Shown: positions 1 through 10,138 of the stretch, one piece after another
Position numbering within the stretch: position 1 is the first letter of the stretch
Layout: each line of letters begins with the position of its first letter
From: Edaphovirga cremea
GTDB taxonomy: Bacteria; Pseudomonadota; Gammaproteobacteria; Enterobacterales; Enterobacteriaceae
Assembly (NCBI RefSeq): GCF_003332275.1
Contig: NZ_QOVA01000001.1
Location: 575,994 to 639,993, forward strand
Direction: 5' to 3'
DNA length: 64,000 bases
Notes under the pieces: generated by a model
The model's database searches: none
Told to the model about the DNA's origin: nothing
Seen by the model: the letters and a program-made list of their open reading frames with translations, nothing else
Made by a program: the position numbers and the translations under genes

Positions 1-391
1 TGCATGGCGAGCCAGCGGCTCACCTGACCTGCAAGGGGGTGAAGCAGCCATGGTTGAGTTGTTGGGGCGAAATCTCCAGCTTACCGGATTGTTTGCCTAT
101 AATGACTCAATGGCCGCCGGTGCAATGGCCGTTTTGAAAGAAAACGGTATCAGCGTTCCCCAGCAGGTTTCGCTGGTAGGTTTTGATGATATCCCCATTG
201 CCCGTTACACCAGCCCAAAGCTGACGACTGTGCGCTATCCAATTGTTTCCATGGCAACTTTGGCGACTGAACTGGCATTGAAAGGGGCGGCGAATCAACT
301 CGATCCGCTGGTTACGCACTGTTTTATGCCAACGCTGGTCAGGCGTCACTCGGTTGCCATGCGACAGAATGTGGCTCCGGTCACTTCCTAA
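1..391 (+). CDS. galS: Galactose operon repressor GalS (isorepressor), C-terminal part
   Basis: The 5' part lies outside the window. The visible frame gives about 129 residues of the effector-binding half of a LacI/GalR-family repressor. It contains the motifs [27 protein letters not shown] and [14 protein letters not shown], which are characteristic of GalS/GalR and match GalS best as recalled. The helix-turn-helix DNA-binding domain is not visible. In this family the protein binds D-galactose or D-fucose and represses the mgl genes, which start 245 bp downstream on the same strand. A near-perfect Gal operator lies between them, which supports the assignment. The stop codon TAA is at 389-391. 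GalR is the alternative name, but the position next to mglBAC favours GalS. Confidence 0.93.
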   Translation, partial: AWRASGSPDLQGGEAAMVELLGRNLQLTGLFAYNDSMAAGAMAVLKENGISVPQQVSLVGFDDIPIARYTSPKLTTVRYPIVSMATLATELALKGAANQLDPLVTHCFMPTLVRRHSVAMRQNVAPVTS

Positions 392-403
392 AGATTTATT
401 CTT

Positions 404-419
404 GTGTAACCGTTTTCAA
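404..419 (+). promoter_or_regulatory. Gal operator (GalS/GalR binding site) upstream of mglB
   Basis: The sequence GTGTAACCGTTTTCAA agrees with the GalR/GalS operator consensus GTGKAANCGNTTNCAC at every fixed position except the last. It lies 13 bp after the galS stop codon and just upstream of a perfect CRP site, so it is placed to repress the mgl promoter in the absence of galactose. The site is seen in the sequence; its function is inferred from the E. coli mgl system. Confidence 0.8.
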
Positions 420-421
420 AG

Positions 422-471
422 TGTGAGAAAATTCACAGTTTATTAACAACACAGCGATTATGATTCAGGCG
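422..471 (+). promoter_or_regulatory. mglBAC promoter with class II CRP site
   Basis: TGTGA-N6-TCACA at 422-437 is a perfect CRP core palindrome. A -10 hexamer TATGAT lies at 459-464, which predicts transcription starting near 471. The CRP centre at 429.5 would then sit at -41.5, the class II activation geometry. No good -35 hexamer is visible, as expected for a CRP-dependent promoter. The leader to mglB would be about 165 nt. Confidence 0.75.
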
Positions 472-635
472 TTTTCTGTCGAAATGTGTCAATGCATTCC
501 ATTATATGAAGATGCAGTATGAAGGCGCAGCATGACGTAATAACACATTGAGCAACACAGCGTTTTGCAGGAATGGCAAGTGTCACGGAGGACGGTCGGT
601 AACCAGAACTACCCCTACACAAACCGGAGATACAA

Positions 636-1628
636 ATGAATAAGAAGGTTTTCACCTTAGCCGCTCTGGCTGCCAGCATGATGTTTGGTGCCGCTGCCCA
701 TGCAGATACCCGTATTGGCGTCACAATCTACAAATACGACGACAACTTTATGTCCGTAGTGCGTAAAGCCATCGAGAAAGAAGCGAAATCGTCTTCCGAC
801 ATCACGCTGCTGATGAATGACTCCCAGAATGACCAGTCCAAACAGAATGATCAAATCGACGTTCTGCTGGCTAAAGGCGTGAAAGCGCTGGCGATTAACC
901 TGGTTGACCCGGCTGCTGCTCCTGTCATTATCGAAAAGGCGCGCGGCAATGATGTGCCGGTTGTGTTCTACAACAAAGAACCCTCCCGCAAAGCGTTGGA
1001 CAGCTACGACAAAGCCTATTACGTCGGTACTGACTCCAAAGAATCCGGCGTCATACAGGGTAAATTGATTGAGAAGCACTGGAAAGCCAATCCTCAATGG
1101 GATCTGAACAAAGATGGCGTGATCGATTTTGTTCTGCTGAAAGGTGAACCAGGTCATCCAGATGCGGAAGCACGCACCAAATATGTTGTTGATACCCTGA
1201 ATAAAGACAATCTCAAAACTAAAGAATTGGCGCTTGATACTGCCATGTGGGATACCGCTCAGGCGAAAGATAAAATGGATGCCTGGTTATCCGGCCCGAA
1301 CGCCAACAAAATCGAAGTGGTTATTGCCAACAACGATGCGATGGCGATGGGTGCCGTAGAAGCACTGAAAGCCCACAACAAATCATCAATTCCGGTATTC
1401 GGTGTTGACGCCCTGCCAGAAGCCCTGGCACTGGTCAAGTCTGGTGCAATGGCTGGTACCGTTCTGAACGATGCCAACAATCAGGCGAAGGCAACCTTCC
1501 AACTGGCGAAAAACCTGGCTGAGGGCAAACCAGCCGCTGCAGGCACCAACTGGAAACTCGATAACAAAGTGGTTCGTATTCCTTACGTAGGTGTAGATAA
1601 AGACAGTCTGGCGCAGTTTATTAAATAA
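636..1628 (+). CDS. mglB: D-galactose/D-glucose-binding periplasmic protein MglB
   Basis: 330 residues, against about 332 in E. coli. Residues 1-23 form a Sec signal peptide with predicted cleavage after AHA. The mature protein begins [15 protein letters not shown] and has the sugar-binding periplasmic fold. The loop DLNKDGVID is the EF-hand-like calcium site known in this protein. The segment [16 protein letters not shown] is highly conserved. It delivers galactose, glucose and methyl-galactoside to MglAC and also to the Trg chemoreceptor. A GGAG motif precedes the ATG. It is the first gene of mglBAC, and a stable hairpin after its stop probably raises its level over mglA and mglC. Confidence 0.98.
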   Translation: MNKKVFTLAALAASMMFGAAAHADTRIGVTIYKYDDNFMSVVRKAIEKEAKSSSDITLLMNDSQNDQSKQNDQIDVLLAKGVKALAINLVDPAAAPVIIEKARGNDVPVVFYNKEPSRKALDSYDKAYYVGTDSKESGVIQGKLIEKHWKANPQWDLNKDGVIDFVLLKGEPGHPDAEARTKYVVDTLNKDNLKTKELALDTAMWDTAQAKDKMDAWLSGPNANKIEVVIANNDAMAMGAVEALKAHNKSSIPVFGVDALPEALALVKSGAMAGTVLNDANNQAKATFQLAKNLAEGKPAAAGTNWKLDNKVVRIPYVGVDKDSLAQFIK

Positions 1629-1676
1629 GCCTGTGCAGGATTAATACCCTTTTATAACTGACTTAAGCACATGTAG

Positions 1677-1704
1677 CGCTGCCGGTGAATAATTACCGGC
1701 AGCG
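1677..1704 (+). terminator. Intercistronic hairpin between mglB and mglA
   Basis: A perfect 10-bp stem, CGCTGCCGGT against ACCGGCAGCG, has an 8-nt loop and is followed by TTTAAT. It lies about 48 nt after the mglB stop. A hairpin here fits partial termination or protection of the mglB message from 3' exonucleases, which would explain excess binding protein. That role is inferred. Confidence 0.65.
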
Positions 1705-1827
1705 TTTAATAGTACCGTCAGGACCATGAGAATAGTATTTATCAGCAGTACCGGGATCCCTCCTGATGCTGTTGACAGAAACTAGTCAACGCATCGTGAG
1801 ACTTTTTATTCTTAGCCAGGTGTAACT

Positions 1828-3348
1828 ATGGCCGATATTAATACGGAACAACCGCGCGAGTGGTTGCTGGAAATGACTAACATTGATAAGTCATTTCCCG
1901 GCGTGAAGGCACTGGATAACGTCAACCTGAAAGTTCGTCCGCATTCCATCCATGCATTGATGGGGGAAAATGGCGCAGGGAAATCCACGTTATTAAAATG
2001 TCTGTTTGGCATTTACAGTAAAGATTCCGGAAGCATTCTTTTCCAGGGAAAGGAAGTTGATTTCAAAAGCTCCAAAGAGGCGCTGGAACAGGGCGTGTCT
2101 ATGGTGCACCAGGAATTGAACCTGGTATTGCAGCGCACCGTAATGGATAACATGTGGCTGGGTCGTTATCCGACTAAAGGTTTTTTTGTCGATCAGGACA
2201 AAATGTACCAAGACACAAAAGCCATCTTTGATGAACTGGATATCGATATCGATCCACGTGAAAAAGTAGGCAAGCTTTCCGTGTCACAAATGCAGATGAT
2301 CGAGATCGCCAAAGCATTTTCCTATAATGCCAAAATCGTGATTATGGATGAGCCCACGTCGTCACTGACGGAAAGGGAAGTGAACCATTTGTTCACCATC
2401 ATCCGTAAACTGAAAGAGCGTGGGTGCGGCATTGTTTATATCTCGCACAAGATGGAAGAGATTTTCCAGTTGTGTGATGAGATAACGATTCTGCGCGATG
2501 GCCAGTGGATTACTACCCAACCGCTTGAAGGGATGAATATGGATCAGATCATCTCGATGATGGTCGGGCGTTCACTGAGCCAGCGCTTTCCTGACCGCCA
2601 GAATACGCCGGGAGAGGTGATTCTTGAGGTGAAAAATCTGACGTCGCTGCGGCAACCATCGATTCGCGATATTTCGTTTGATCTGCACAAAGGCGAAATA
2701 TTGGGAATTGCCGGACTGGTTGGTGCGAAAAGAACCGATATTGTTGAAACACTTTTTGGTATTCGCGAGAAAGTCAGCGGTACCATTAAATTGCACGGTA
2801 AAAAAATCAATAACCACAGCGCGAATGAAGCAATTAACCATGGCTTTGCGCTGGTTACCGAAGAGCGTCGCGCGACCGGCATTTATGCCTATCTGGACAT
2901 TGGTTTCAACTCGCTGATCGCCAATATCCGTAATTATAAAAACCGCATGGGGTTGCTGGATAATACCCGCATGAAGAGTGATACGCAGTGGGTCATTGAT
3001 TCAATGCGGGTAAAAACACCGGGGCAAAAAACCAATATTGGTTCTCTGTCTGGGGGGAATCAGCAGAAAGTCATTATCGGTCGTTGGTTATTGACCCAGC
3101 CCGAAATCCTGATGCTTGATGAACCGACCCGCGGTATTGATGTGGGCGCAAAGTTTGAAATATATCAACTGATTATCGAACTGGCGAAAAAAGAGAAGGG
3201 GATTATTATCATCTCCTCCGAAATGCCAGAATTATTGGGTATCACAGACCGAATACTTGTTATGAGCAATGGATTGGTTGCGGGTATTGTTGAAACCAAA
3301 AATACCTCGCAAAGTGAAATATTACGCCTTGCATCCTTGCACCTCTAA
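1828..3348 (+). CDS. mglA: Galactose/methyl-galactoside import ATP-binding protein MglA
   Basis: 506 residues, the normal length for this double-ATPase ABC subunit. The first nucleotide-binding domain has a good Walker [10 protein letters not shown] (residues 46-54), and MDEPTSSL as Walker B. Its signature LSVSQMQ is degenerate. The second domain has a degenerate P-loop, GLVGAKRTD, but a canonical signature SLSGGNQQK and [10 protein letters not shown]. This complementary degeneracy is normal in sugar importers of the RbsA/AraG/MglA group and is not a mutation. It energises import of galactose bound by MglB through MglC. The Shine-Dalgarno region before the ATG is AGCCAGGTG. It is followed by mglC after 18 bp. 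Confidence 0.98.
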   Translation: MADINTEQPREWLLEMTNIDKSFPGVKALDNVNLKVRPHSIHALMGENGAGKSTLLKCLFGIYSKDSGSILFQGKEVDFKSSKEALEQGVSMVHQELNLVLQRTVMDNMWLGRYPTKGFFVDQDKMYQDTKAIFDELDIDIDPREKVGKLSVSQMQMIEIAKAFSYNAKIVIMDEPTSSLTEREVNHLFTIIRKLKERGCGIVYISHKMEEIFQLCDEITILRDGQWITTQPLEGMNMDQIISMMVGRSLSQRFPDRQNTPGEVILEVKNLTSLRQPSIRDISFDLHKGEILGIAGLVGAKRTDIVETLFGIREKVSGTIKLHGKKINNHSANEAINHGFALVTEERRATGIYAYLDIGFNSLIANIRNYKNRMGLLDNTRMKSDTQWVIDSMRVKTPGQKTNIGSLSGGNQQKVIIGRWLLTQPEILMLDEPTRGIDVGAKFEIYQLIIELAKKEKGIIIISSEMPELLGITDRILVMSNGLVAGIVETKNTSQSEILRLASLHL

Positions 3349-3366
3349 TTTTTAAGGGTTCTTATT

Positions 3367-4377
3367 ATGAATGCGTTAAATAAGAAAAGCATGCTCACTT
3401 ATCTTAAAGAGGGCGCGATTTATGTTGTACTATTTGTATTGCTGGCAATTATTATTTTCCAGGATCCCACTTTCCTCAGTCTGATGAACTTGAGTAACAT
3501 TCTGACCCAGTCCTCAGTGCGTATTATTATTGCCCTGGGCGTGGCGGGGCTGATCGTTACGCAGGGTACTGACCTTTCCGCAGGGCGTCAGGTCGGTTTG
3601 GCCGCTGTAGTTGCCGCAACGATGTTGCAGGCGATGGATAACGTCAATAAAGTTTTCCCGAACCTTGATACAGTACCTATTCCACTGGTTATTCTTACCG
3701 TATGTATTATTGGTGCGATCATTGGCTTGATCAACGGTATTATCATTGCCTATCTGAACGTGACGCCGTTTATCACCACGTTGGGTACCATGATTATCGT
3801 ATACGGTATTAACTCCCTGTATTACGACTTTGTGGGAGCATCGCCGATTGCCGGTTTTGATTCTGGTTTCTCGACCTTTGCCCAGGGCTTTATCCGCATG
3901 GGTGACTTTAAGCTCTCGTACATCACCTTCTATGCGCTGATTGCGATTATCTTTGTCTGGATACTGTGGAACAAAACACGCTTCGGTAAAAATATCTTCG
4001 CCATCGGCGGTAACCCGGAAGCGGCCAAAGTGTCCGGTGTTAACGTTCCGCTAAACCTGATCATGATTTATGCCTTGTCAGGCGTCTTCTATGCCTTCGG
4101 TGGTTTACTGGAAGCGGGGCGTATCGGCAGTGCCACCAATAACCTCGGTTTTATGTATGAGTTGGATGCCATCGCAGCCTGTGTGGTCGGCGGCGTCTCG
4201 TTTGCCGGTGGGGTCGGTACGGTTGCGGGGGTGGTGACCGGGGTTCTCATCTTCACCGTCATCAACTATGGTTTGACGTATATTGGTGTTAACCCTTACT
4301 GGCAATACATCATCAAAGGCGGAATTATCATTTTCGCCGTGGCGTTGGATTCATTGAAATATTCTAAGAAGAAATAA
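3367..4377 (+). CDS. mglC: Galactose/methyl-galactoside ABC permease MglC
   Basis: 336 residues, the normal length. It is an inner-membrane BPD_transp_2 permease with about ten hydrophobic segments. The segments GLIVTQGTDLSAGRQVGLA and AIGGNPEAAKVSGVNV carry the cytoplasmic loop that contacts the ATPase. It is the last gene of mglBAC, 18 bp after mglA, and its message ends at a strong terminator that overlaps the sanA stop codon. Confidence 0.98.
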   Translation: MNALNKKSMLTYLKEGAIYVVLFVLLAIIIFQDPTFLSLMNLSNILTQSSVRIIIALGVAGLIVTQGTDLSAGRQVGLAAVVAATMLQAMDNVNKVFPNLDTVPIPLVILTVCIIGAIIGLINGIIIAYLNVTPFITTLGTMIIVYGINSLYYDFVGASPIAGFDSGFSTFAQGFIRMGDFKLSYITFYALIAIIFVWILWNKTRFGKNIFAIGGNPEAAKVSGVNVPLNLIMIYALSGVFYAFGGLLEAGRIGSATNNLGFMYELDAIAACVVGGVSFAGGVGTVAGVVTGVLIFTVINYGLTYIGVNPYWQYIIKGGIIIFAVALDSLKYSKKK

Positions 4378-4398
4378 GAATAGATTAAATTAATACGT

Positions 4399-4436
4399 TA
4401 TACCCGAAATAATTCGAGTTGAAGTATGACAGGTAT
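4399..4436. repeat. Possible remnant of an enterobacterial intergenic palindromic repeat
   Basis: Downstream of mglC, TATACCCGAAATAATTCGAG is followed at once by TTGAAGTATGACAGGTAT. These resemble the two outer ends of a dispersed intergenic repeat known in Yersinia, Serratia and Pectobacterium genomes, here apparently joined without the middle part. The resemblance is from memory and was not searched. Confidence 0.35.
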
Positions 4437-4452
4437 GACGGATAGATAAAGG

Positions 4453-4483
4453 AAAACGCGGTGCCGGAAATGGGCCGCGTTTT
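4453..4483 (+). terminator. mglBAC terminator, overlapping the end of sanA
   Basis: The stem AAAACGCGG (4453-4461) pairs with CCGCGTTTT (4475-4483), and the T run continues to 4485. It terminates mgl on the plus strand. Its T run abuts the stop codon of sanA (4484-4486, minus strand), so the A/T-rich stem can serve both convergent transcripts. Confidence 0.85.
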
Positions 4484-5263
<780 letters not shown>

Positions 5264-5419
5264 CTATGAATTCTGATGGGTAAGGAAAATTCAAGGCTAC
5301 TTCACCCGCTGGTGGTAAGCAAGAACGCAGCGGCCTGTAGAGGGCGCTTCGTTGCATTTTTCGCCGTTTTTAGCCATTTTAAGATTTTAAGGAACTGACC
5401 AGATGATATTACGTCAGCA

Positions 5420-5440
5420 GAGCGGGCATGAAACCCGCTC
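5420..5440 (-). terminator. Hairpin downstream of maeA
   Basis: GAGCGGG pairs with CCCGCTC around a 7-nt loop, and GTCAG/CTGAC extends it outside a small internal loop. It lies 40 bp after the maeA stop, in the maeA-sanA gap. There is no T run, so it is more likely an mRNA 3'-end hairpin than a strong intrinsic terminator. Confidence 0.45.
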
Positions 5441-5479
5441 GGCCTGACCTTAAGCATCCAGCGTTCTGACGTGTTGCAT

Positions 5480-7177
5480 TCAGAAGGAAGTGCGCTTGTA
5501 GATGCGATATTGTGGCTGCCAGAAATTGTGTTCGATGGCTTTGGATAGCGCATCTTCAGACGTGACGACGGCGACACCCTGTAGTTGCGCGGCTTTACCA
5601 ACCTCCATGGCAATCACCCTGGAAACGCCCTGGATATCATCGATCGCCGGCAATAATGACCCCTGACCGTCTGTCGCCAAGGGGGAGCAATCCGCCAGTG
5701 CGCGGCTTGCCGCCATCAACATACCGTCCGTCACGCGTTTGGCACCTGAAGCGAGTACGCCAAGACCAATACCTGGGAAAATATAGGAGTTATTACATTG
5801 GGCGATGGGGTAGACCCGGCCTTTGTAGTGAACCGGCGAGAATGGGCTGCCCGTAGCCACCAGCGCTGCACCCTCGGTCCAGTTAATGATGTCTTCCGGA
5901 CGCGCTTCAACGCGTGAGGTCGGGTTGCTCAGCGGCATGACTATCGGTCGTGCGCAGTGACTGTGCATTTCCCGGATCAACTCTTCCGTAAACAGACCAG
6001 GCTGACCTGAAACACCGATCAGGATAGTCGGTTTTGCATTGCGCACCACGTCCAGCAACGAGATCGCGTCGTTATTCAGCGCCCAACTTTTGAGCTTTTC
6101 GCTCTTTTGCACCAGCTTGCTTTGGAAGTCGAGCAGGTTGGGAAGTTTATCAGTAAGCAGGCCAAAACGATCGACCATGAATACCCTCGCACGGGCTTCG
6201 TCTTCGCTCAAACCTTCTGACTTCATCTGCGCAACGATCTGTTCAGCGATACCGCAGCCCGCAGAACCCGCACCAAGGAAAGTCACCGTTTGATCGCGCA
6301 GACGACTGCCTGCGGCGCGGCTTGCGGCAATCAAACTGCCAATCGTTACCGCCGCGGTACCCTGGATATCATCATTGAAGCAGCAGATCTCATTGCGATA
6401 GCGGTTCAGCAGTGGGGTCGCATTGTTCTGGGCAAAGTCTTCGAATTGCAGCAGGACATTTGGCCAGCGACGTTTGACGGCCTGAATGAACTCCTCAACG
6501 AACGCATTGTACTCCTCACCGGTCACGCGTGGATTACGCCACCCCATATACAGCGGATCGTTCAGCAATTGCTGATTATTGGTACCGGCATCCAACACCA
6601 CCGGCAATGTATAGGCTGGGCTGATGCCACCGCATGCGGTATACAGGGAAAGTTTACCGATTGGAATGCCCATTCCGCCAATGCCCTGATCGCCCAAACC
6701 GAGAATGCGCTCGCCGTCGGTTACGACGATCACTTTTACATTCTGCTTGGTGGCGTTCTGCAACATATCATCGATACGGTCACGATTGGGGTAAGAGATG
6801 AACAAACCGCGGGCGCGACGGTAGATATCAGAGAAATGCTCGCAGGCTTCACCGACGGTTGGCGTATAGATAATGGGCATCATTTCGCTGAGATGACTGT
6901 CTAAAAGACGATAGAACAGCGTTTCATTGGTGTCCTGAATATTGCGCAGATAGATGTGCTTATCTATGTCACTTTTAAAATCCAAAAACTGTCGCCAGGC
7001 TCTTTCGACCTGTTCTTCAATGGTTTCTACTGCTTCAGGCAGCAATCCGTGCAAGTTGAAGTGGCTGCGCTCTTCTTCAGTGAATGCGCTTCCTTTGTTC
7101 AATAATGGAAATTCAAGCAGGATTGGGCCAGCGTAAGGGATATACAGAGGACGTTTACTTTCGTATTCAAGTTCCAT
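5480..7177 (-). CDS. maeA: NAD-dependent malic enzyme MaeA (SfcA)
   Basis: 565 residues, identical in length to E. coli MaeA. It oxidatively decarboxylates malate to pyruvate with reduction of NAD in the cytosol. Tyr104, in [12 protein letters not shown], is the expected catalytic tyrosine. [15 protein letters not shown] holds the metal and substrate region. The dinucleotide fold is [17 protein letters not shown], with the GxGxxG variant GAGSAG. It is monocistronic, with 225 bp to sanA downstream. In E. coli maeA is far from sanA and cdd; here it sits between them, which is a lineage-specific order. Confidence 0.97.
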   Translation of the reverse strand: MELEYESKRPLYIPYAGPILLEFPLLNKGSAFTEEERSHFNLHGLLPEAVETIEEQVERAWRQFLDFKSDIDKHIYLRNIQDTNETLFYRLLDSHLSEMMPIIYTPTVGEACEHFSDIYRRARGLFISYPNRDRIDDMLQNATKQNVKVIVVTDGERILGLGDQGIGGMGIPIGKLSLYTACGGISPAYTLPVVLDAGTNNQQLLNDPLYMGWRNPRVTGEEYNAFVEEFIQAVKRRWPNVLLQFEDFAQNNATPLLNRYRNEICCFNDDIQGTAAVTIGSLIAASRAAGSRLRDQTVTFLGAGSAGCGIAEQIVAQMKSEGLSEDEARARVFMVDRFGLLTDKLPNLLDFQSKLVQKSEKLKSWALNNDAISLLDVVRNAKPTILIGVSGQPGLFTEELIREMHSHCARPIVMPLSNPTSRVEARPEDIINWTEGAALVATGSPFSPVHYKGRVYPIAQCNNSYIFPGIGLGVLASGAKRVTDGMLMAASRALADCSPLATDGQGSLLPAIDDIQGVSRVIAMEVGKAAQLQGVAVVTSEDALSKAIEHNFWQPQYRIYKRTSF

Positions 7178-7351
7178 CGGTTTTACTCTTCACGGTCTCA
7201 GTTTGGGTGTAGGAGAGGTGATCCTAAAAGATAAAGAAAATATGTACAGCTTTTGTTAGTAACATAAAGCAGGCGGTATAAACGAATCGAATACATCAAG
7301 GGTTTTTATTCTGGGGCGAAGCAGGGAGGGGTGAGGCGCATTGGGAGCGAG

Positions 7352-7384
7352 CATTGCGCTCTCCGTCAGAAGGAGAGCGCAATG
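7352..7384 (-). terminator. Strong hairpin at the 3' end of cdd
   Basis: A perfect 13-bp stem, CATTGCGCTCTCC with GGAGAGCGCAATG, has a 7-nt loop and starts 8 nt after the cdd stop codon. There is no T run on the minus strand, so it may act as a processed or Rho-assisted 3' end. The remaining cdd-maeA gap (7178-7351) shows nothing else I can name. Confidence 0.6.
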
Positions 7385-7391
7385 AAGGGTA

Positions 7392-8276
7392 TCAAACCCG
7401 ATGATGCGTGAGGTTTTGGCAGCCGAGAGCGGCCAATGTCGCGCGCGTGGCGTCGAACTGGCTGAGGTTCGCGCCATTGCGTTCAATCAATACCGCTCGG
7501 TTGATTTGCTGACAATCAGCGCCAGACATCGTCATCAGTACCAGTGCAGCCTGCAAAGGAGGGAGGCTTGGGTTGAACGCGGCATTTTCGGCGTAGCGGC
7601 CCGTGTAAATCTTGCCGTCATGGGTTTCCAACGCGACACCACTTTGCGCATTGCTATAAGGCGCATGACTCTGGTTTAGCGCATCAAGCGCCTGTGCGCT
7701 GAGCGCGTCAGTTTCCGCCAATGTAAAGCCATGGTTGATGGTATCCATCAGCAGGGTGGTGATGTTCAGATCTTTCGGTCCAAAAGCATCAGGTAAATAA
7801 TCACCTAGCGTGGCTGGCGCGCGACCCGGCAGGCGAATAGCCAATCCAGTTCCGCTGTTTAACTCATTCATAAACTGGCGGCAGTGACCGCACGGCGTGT
7901 AATTCACCGTGATAGAGGCCAGCGATTTTTCACCACGCAGCCAGGCGTGAGAAACCGCGCACTGTTCGGCATGAATGGTTTGCTGCAACGGTGCGCCACT
8001 GAATTCAATATTGGCACCGAAGTAGAGGTTGCCGCTTACGCCGCGTGCAATCGCCCCGACCTGAAAGTGTGAAATCGGAGTGATTGAGCAGGCGGCTGCC
8101 AGAGGCAAAAGTGCAAAAGCCAGCGTATCATTGTCCAATCCACACGCATCTTTTACTGCGTCAACCTGTTGTGCAGTCAGCATGGACGGAAAGTCATCAT
8201 GACGCATCAGCGGCTCAAGGGCGGTTTGCAGAGACGCCGGGAGTTCAGCGAAGGCGGTATGAAAACGTGGGTGCAT
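7392..8276 (-). CDS. cdd: Cytidine deaminase Cdd
   Basis: 294 residues from the ATG chosen (MHPRFHTAF), equal to E. coli Cdd. The start is preceded by AGAGAG at 5 nt; an upstream in-frame start would add 6 residues without support. It deaminates cytidine and deoxycytidine to uridine and deoxyuridine. Zinc ligands are His102 and Cys129/Cys132 (HAEQ and PCGHC), with catalytic Glu104. The C-terminal half is the second, non-catalytic cytidine-deaminase domain typical of the dimeric enzyme. In E. coli cdd is controlled by CytR and CRP. The 5' region 8277-8460 holds only a half CRP-like site, so regulation cannot be confirmed from sequence. Confidence 0.97.
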   Translation of the reverse strand: MHPRFHTAFAELPASLQTALEPLMRHDDFPSMLTAQQVDAVKDACGLDNDTLAFALLPLAAACSITPISHFQVGAIARGVSGNLYFGANIEFSGAPLQQTIHAEQCAVSHAWLRGEKSLASITVNYTPCGHCRQFMNELNSGTGLAIRLPGRAPATLGDYLPDAFGPKDLNITTLLMDTINHGFTLAETDALSAQALDALNQSHAPYSNAQSGVALETHDGKIYTGRYAENAAFNPSLPPLQAALVLMTMSGADCQQINRAVLIERNGANLSQFDATRATLAALGCQNLTHHRV

Positions 8277-8460
8277 AATGACTCTCTTTGACAAGTTATC
8301 GGGAGGTTATTTTAAGGGGCATTGCACCAATGTAGTGTGACGACGATCTCCTTCCAAATGAAATCTATGTAATGATTTATATTATTGAGAGACATGCAGC
8401 AACTTTCAGCAGGAATTTTCTTGAAAATGGTTTTTGTTTCTTAAACGAAAAGCCAATAAA

Positions 8461-8501
8461 AAGCCGGAACAATAACGCGCGCTGACGTTATCTTCCGGCT
8501 T
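8461..8501 (-). terminator. artJ terminator
   Basis: AAGCCGGAA (8461-8469) pairs with TTCCGGCTT (8493-8501), and an inner stem ATAACG/CGTTAT lies between them. On the minus strand the stem is followed by TTTTTATTGGCTTTT. It lies 24 bp after the artJ stop. Confidence 0.85.
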
Positions 8502-8524
8502 GTAACTCAAGCAATTTTTATGGC

Positions 8525-9256
8525 TTATTCAGGAAACCATTTGTCATTGATAGACTTATAGGTGCCGTCTGCTTTGATTGCCGTCAGCGCGGTATTCAGT
8601 TTTTCCAGCAGTGCGGTATTGTCTGGGCGAACGGCGATACCAAGACCGATGCCGAAGTATTGCGGATCGGTAACGTGCTCTCCAACCGTTGCCAGATTGG
8701 TGTCAGCTTTCAGCCATTCATTCACCACGGCGGTGTCGCCAAATACGCCATCCAATCGGCCATTTTTCAGATCCAGAATCGCATTCTGATAACTGTCATA
8801 GGACATCGTATTAATTTCCGGGTGTTTTTCCTGCAGGTATTTCTGGTGCGTTGTCCCGTTTTCCATCCCGACTTTCTTGCCTTTCAGATCGGCCAGTGAC
8901 TGGTATTTACCTTTATGCGCAATCACGATTGCCGAATTGGCGTAGTAAGGTTGGGTAAACGAAACCTGCTTGCTGCGTTCTGGCGTGATGTCCATACCGG
9001 AAATCACGGCGTCGTAACGGCGGAATTTCAGCGCCGGGATCAGACTGTCAAAGGCCTGATTGGTGAAGGTACATTCTGCCTGCATCTGCTTGCAGAGCGC
9101 CTTCGCCAAGTCCATATCAAAACCCACAATCTCGTTGCTGGCATCAAGGGATTCAAAGGGCGGGTAGGTGGCCGACGACGCAAAACGAACGGTATCTGCG
9201 GCGGTGGCGCTGAAAGCCAAACTTGCCAGAACGGTGGCCAGTAACAGTTTTTTCAT
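8525..9256 (-). CDS. artJ: Arginine-binding periplasmic protein ArtJ
   Basis: 243 residues from MKKLLLATVLAS, equal to E. coli ArtJ; the start is preceded by AGGAG at 8 nt. Residues 1-19 are a signal peptide with cleavage near ATAA. The mature part is an SBP_bac_3 domain containing GFDMDLAKALCKQM, GDTAVVNEWL and FGIGLGIAVRPDN. It captures L-arginine in the periplasm for the ArtPQM transporter. It is closely similar to ArtI encoded 1.6 kb upstream, an old duplication. It is transcribed alone, from a promoter overlapped by two ARG boxes, so ArgR should repress it when arginine is abundant. Confidence 0.96.
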   Translation of the reverse strand: MKKLLLATVLASLAFSATAADTVRFASSATYPPFESLDASNEIVGFDMDLAKALCKQMQAECTFTNQAFDSLIPALKFRRYDAVISGMDITPERSKQVSFTQPYYANSAIVIAHKGKYQSLADLKGKKVGMENGTTHQKYLQEKHPEINTMSYDSYQNAILDLKNGRLDGVFGDTAVVNEWLKADTNLATVGEHVTDPQYFGIGLGIAVRPDNTALLEKLNTALTAIKADGTYKSINDKWFPE

Positions 9257-9373
9257 GCAAAGACTCCTGTGCAATATGATGAACTCCCTATGATCGTCAT
9301 TGATATAATTTTATTAACTATAACACCCACCTACAGGTGTCATTGACGAAAGGGCCAGTATTGTTACCATGCC

Positions 9374-9416
9374 ATTATATGAATTAATATGCAATATAAG
9401 TGATTAAAAAATTAAT
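9374..9416 (-). promoter_or_regulatory. artJ promoter with two ARG boxes (ArgR operator)
   Basis: Box 1 (9378-9395) is TATGAATTAATATGCAAT and box 2 (9399-9416) is AGTGATTAAAAAATTAAT. They are 18 bp each, separated by exactly 3 bp, the standard ArgR hexamer spacing. Against the core TGAAT-N4-ATTCA, box 1 has one mismatch and box 2 about three. A perfect -10 hexamer TATAAT on the minus strand occupies 9374-9379, so bound ArgR would block the promoter. Confidence 0.75.
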
Positions 9417-9428
9417 TGAAGGCAATAA

Positions 9429-9453
9429 AAAAGGCGATCGATGATCGCCTTTT
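9429..9453 (-). terminator. artPIQM terminator
   Basis: AAAAGGCGATC pairs with GATCGCCTTTT around a 3-nt loop, with A and T runs on both sides. It lies 17 bp after the artM stop and ends the artPIQM message before artJ. Confidence 0.88.
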
Positions 9454-9469
9454 CATATCGGAATATCTT

Positions 9470-10138
9470 TTAGTTACGCCGTTCGAAAGCCAGCGCCCGA
9501 CTCTCTATCAACCTCATCATCAAGGTCAGCAAGCCGTTGACACACAGATAAACTATCCCGGCGGCACCGAACACCATGACGTCGTAGGTTCGGCCATACA
9601 TCAGTTGGCTGTGTCCCATGACTTCCATCAGCGTGATGGTATAAGCAAGCGACGTACTCTTGAAAACCAACACCACTTCATTGGAATACGATGACAGCGC
9701 GCGTTTGAAAGCAAAGGGCAGGAGAATGCGCAAAGACTGTTTCTTCGACATACCCAACGCTTCGCAAGACTGCCACTGCCCTTCAGGAATGGCTCGCACC
9801 GCACCATAGAAAAGCTGGGTGGTGTACGCCGCACTGTTCAAGGCCAGGGCAATCATCGCGCAAAGCCACGGCTGCGAAAGCAGATTCCACAGCCACGGAT
9901 ATTCGCGAATCGTTGGGAACTGACCGGGACCGTAATAGATCAGGAATATCTGTACCAGCAGTGGCGTGCCGGTAAAAAGCGTAATGTAGCCTTTCACCAG
10001 TTGGCTGACGACCGGCATCTTCAACGCCAGAATCATGGTAAACAGCAATGACAGAATCAAGGCCACAATCAGCGACGCAATGGTCAGGGTCAGGCTGGTG
10101 TGCAACCCTTTCAGGATCTCAGGCAAGTATTCAAGCAT
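9470..10138 (-). CDS. artM: Arginine ABC transporter permease ArtM
   Basis: 222 residues, equal to E. coli ArtM. It is an inner-membrane BPD_transp_1 permease of the polar amino-acid (HAAT) type with about five transmembrane segments. The coupling-loop region includes EALGMSKKQSLRILLPFA. With ArtQ it forms the heteromeric channel driven by ArtP. Its ATG overlaps the artQ stop by one base (TAATG), which indicates translational coupling. Confidence 0.97.
   Translation of the reverse strand: MLEYLPEILKGLHTSLTLTIASLIVALILSLLFTMILALKMPVVSQLVKGYITLFTGTPLLVQIFLIYYGPGQFPTIREYPWLWNLLSQPWLCAMIALALNSAAYTTQLFYGAVRAIPEGQWQSCEALGMSKKQSLRILLPFAFKRALSSYSNEVVLVFKSTSLAYTITLMEVMGHSQLMYGRTYDVMVFGAAGIVYLCVNGLLTLMMRLIESRALAFERRN

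Noticed and set aside
2683..2760. Broken second P-loop in MglA
   Set aside because: The degenerate GLVGAKRTD is the normal state of the second ATPase domain in this family.
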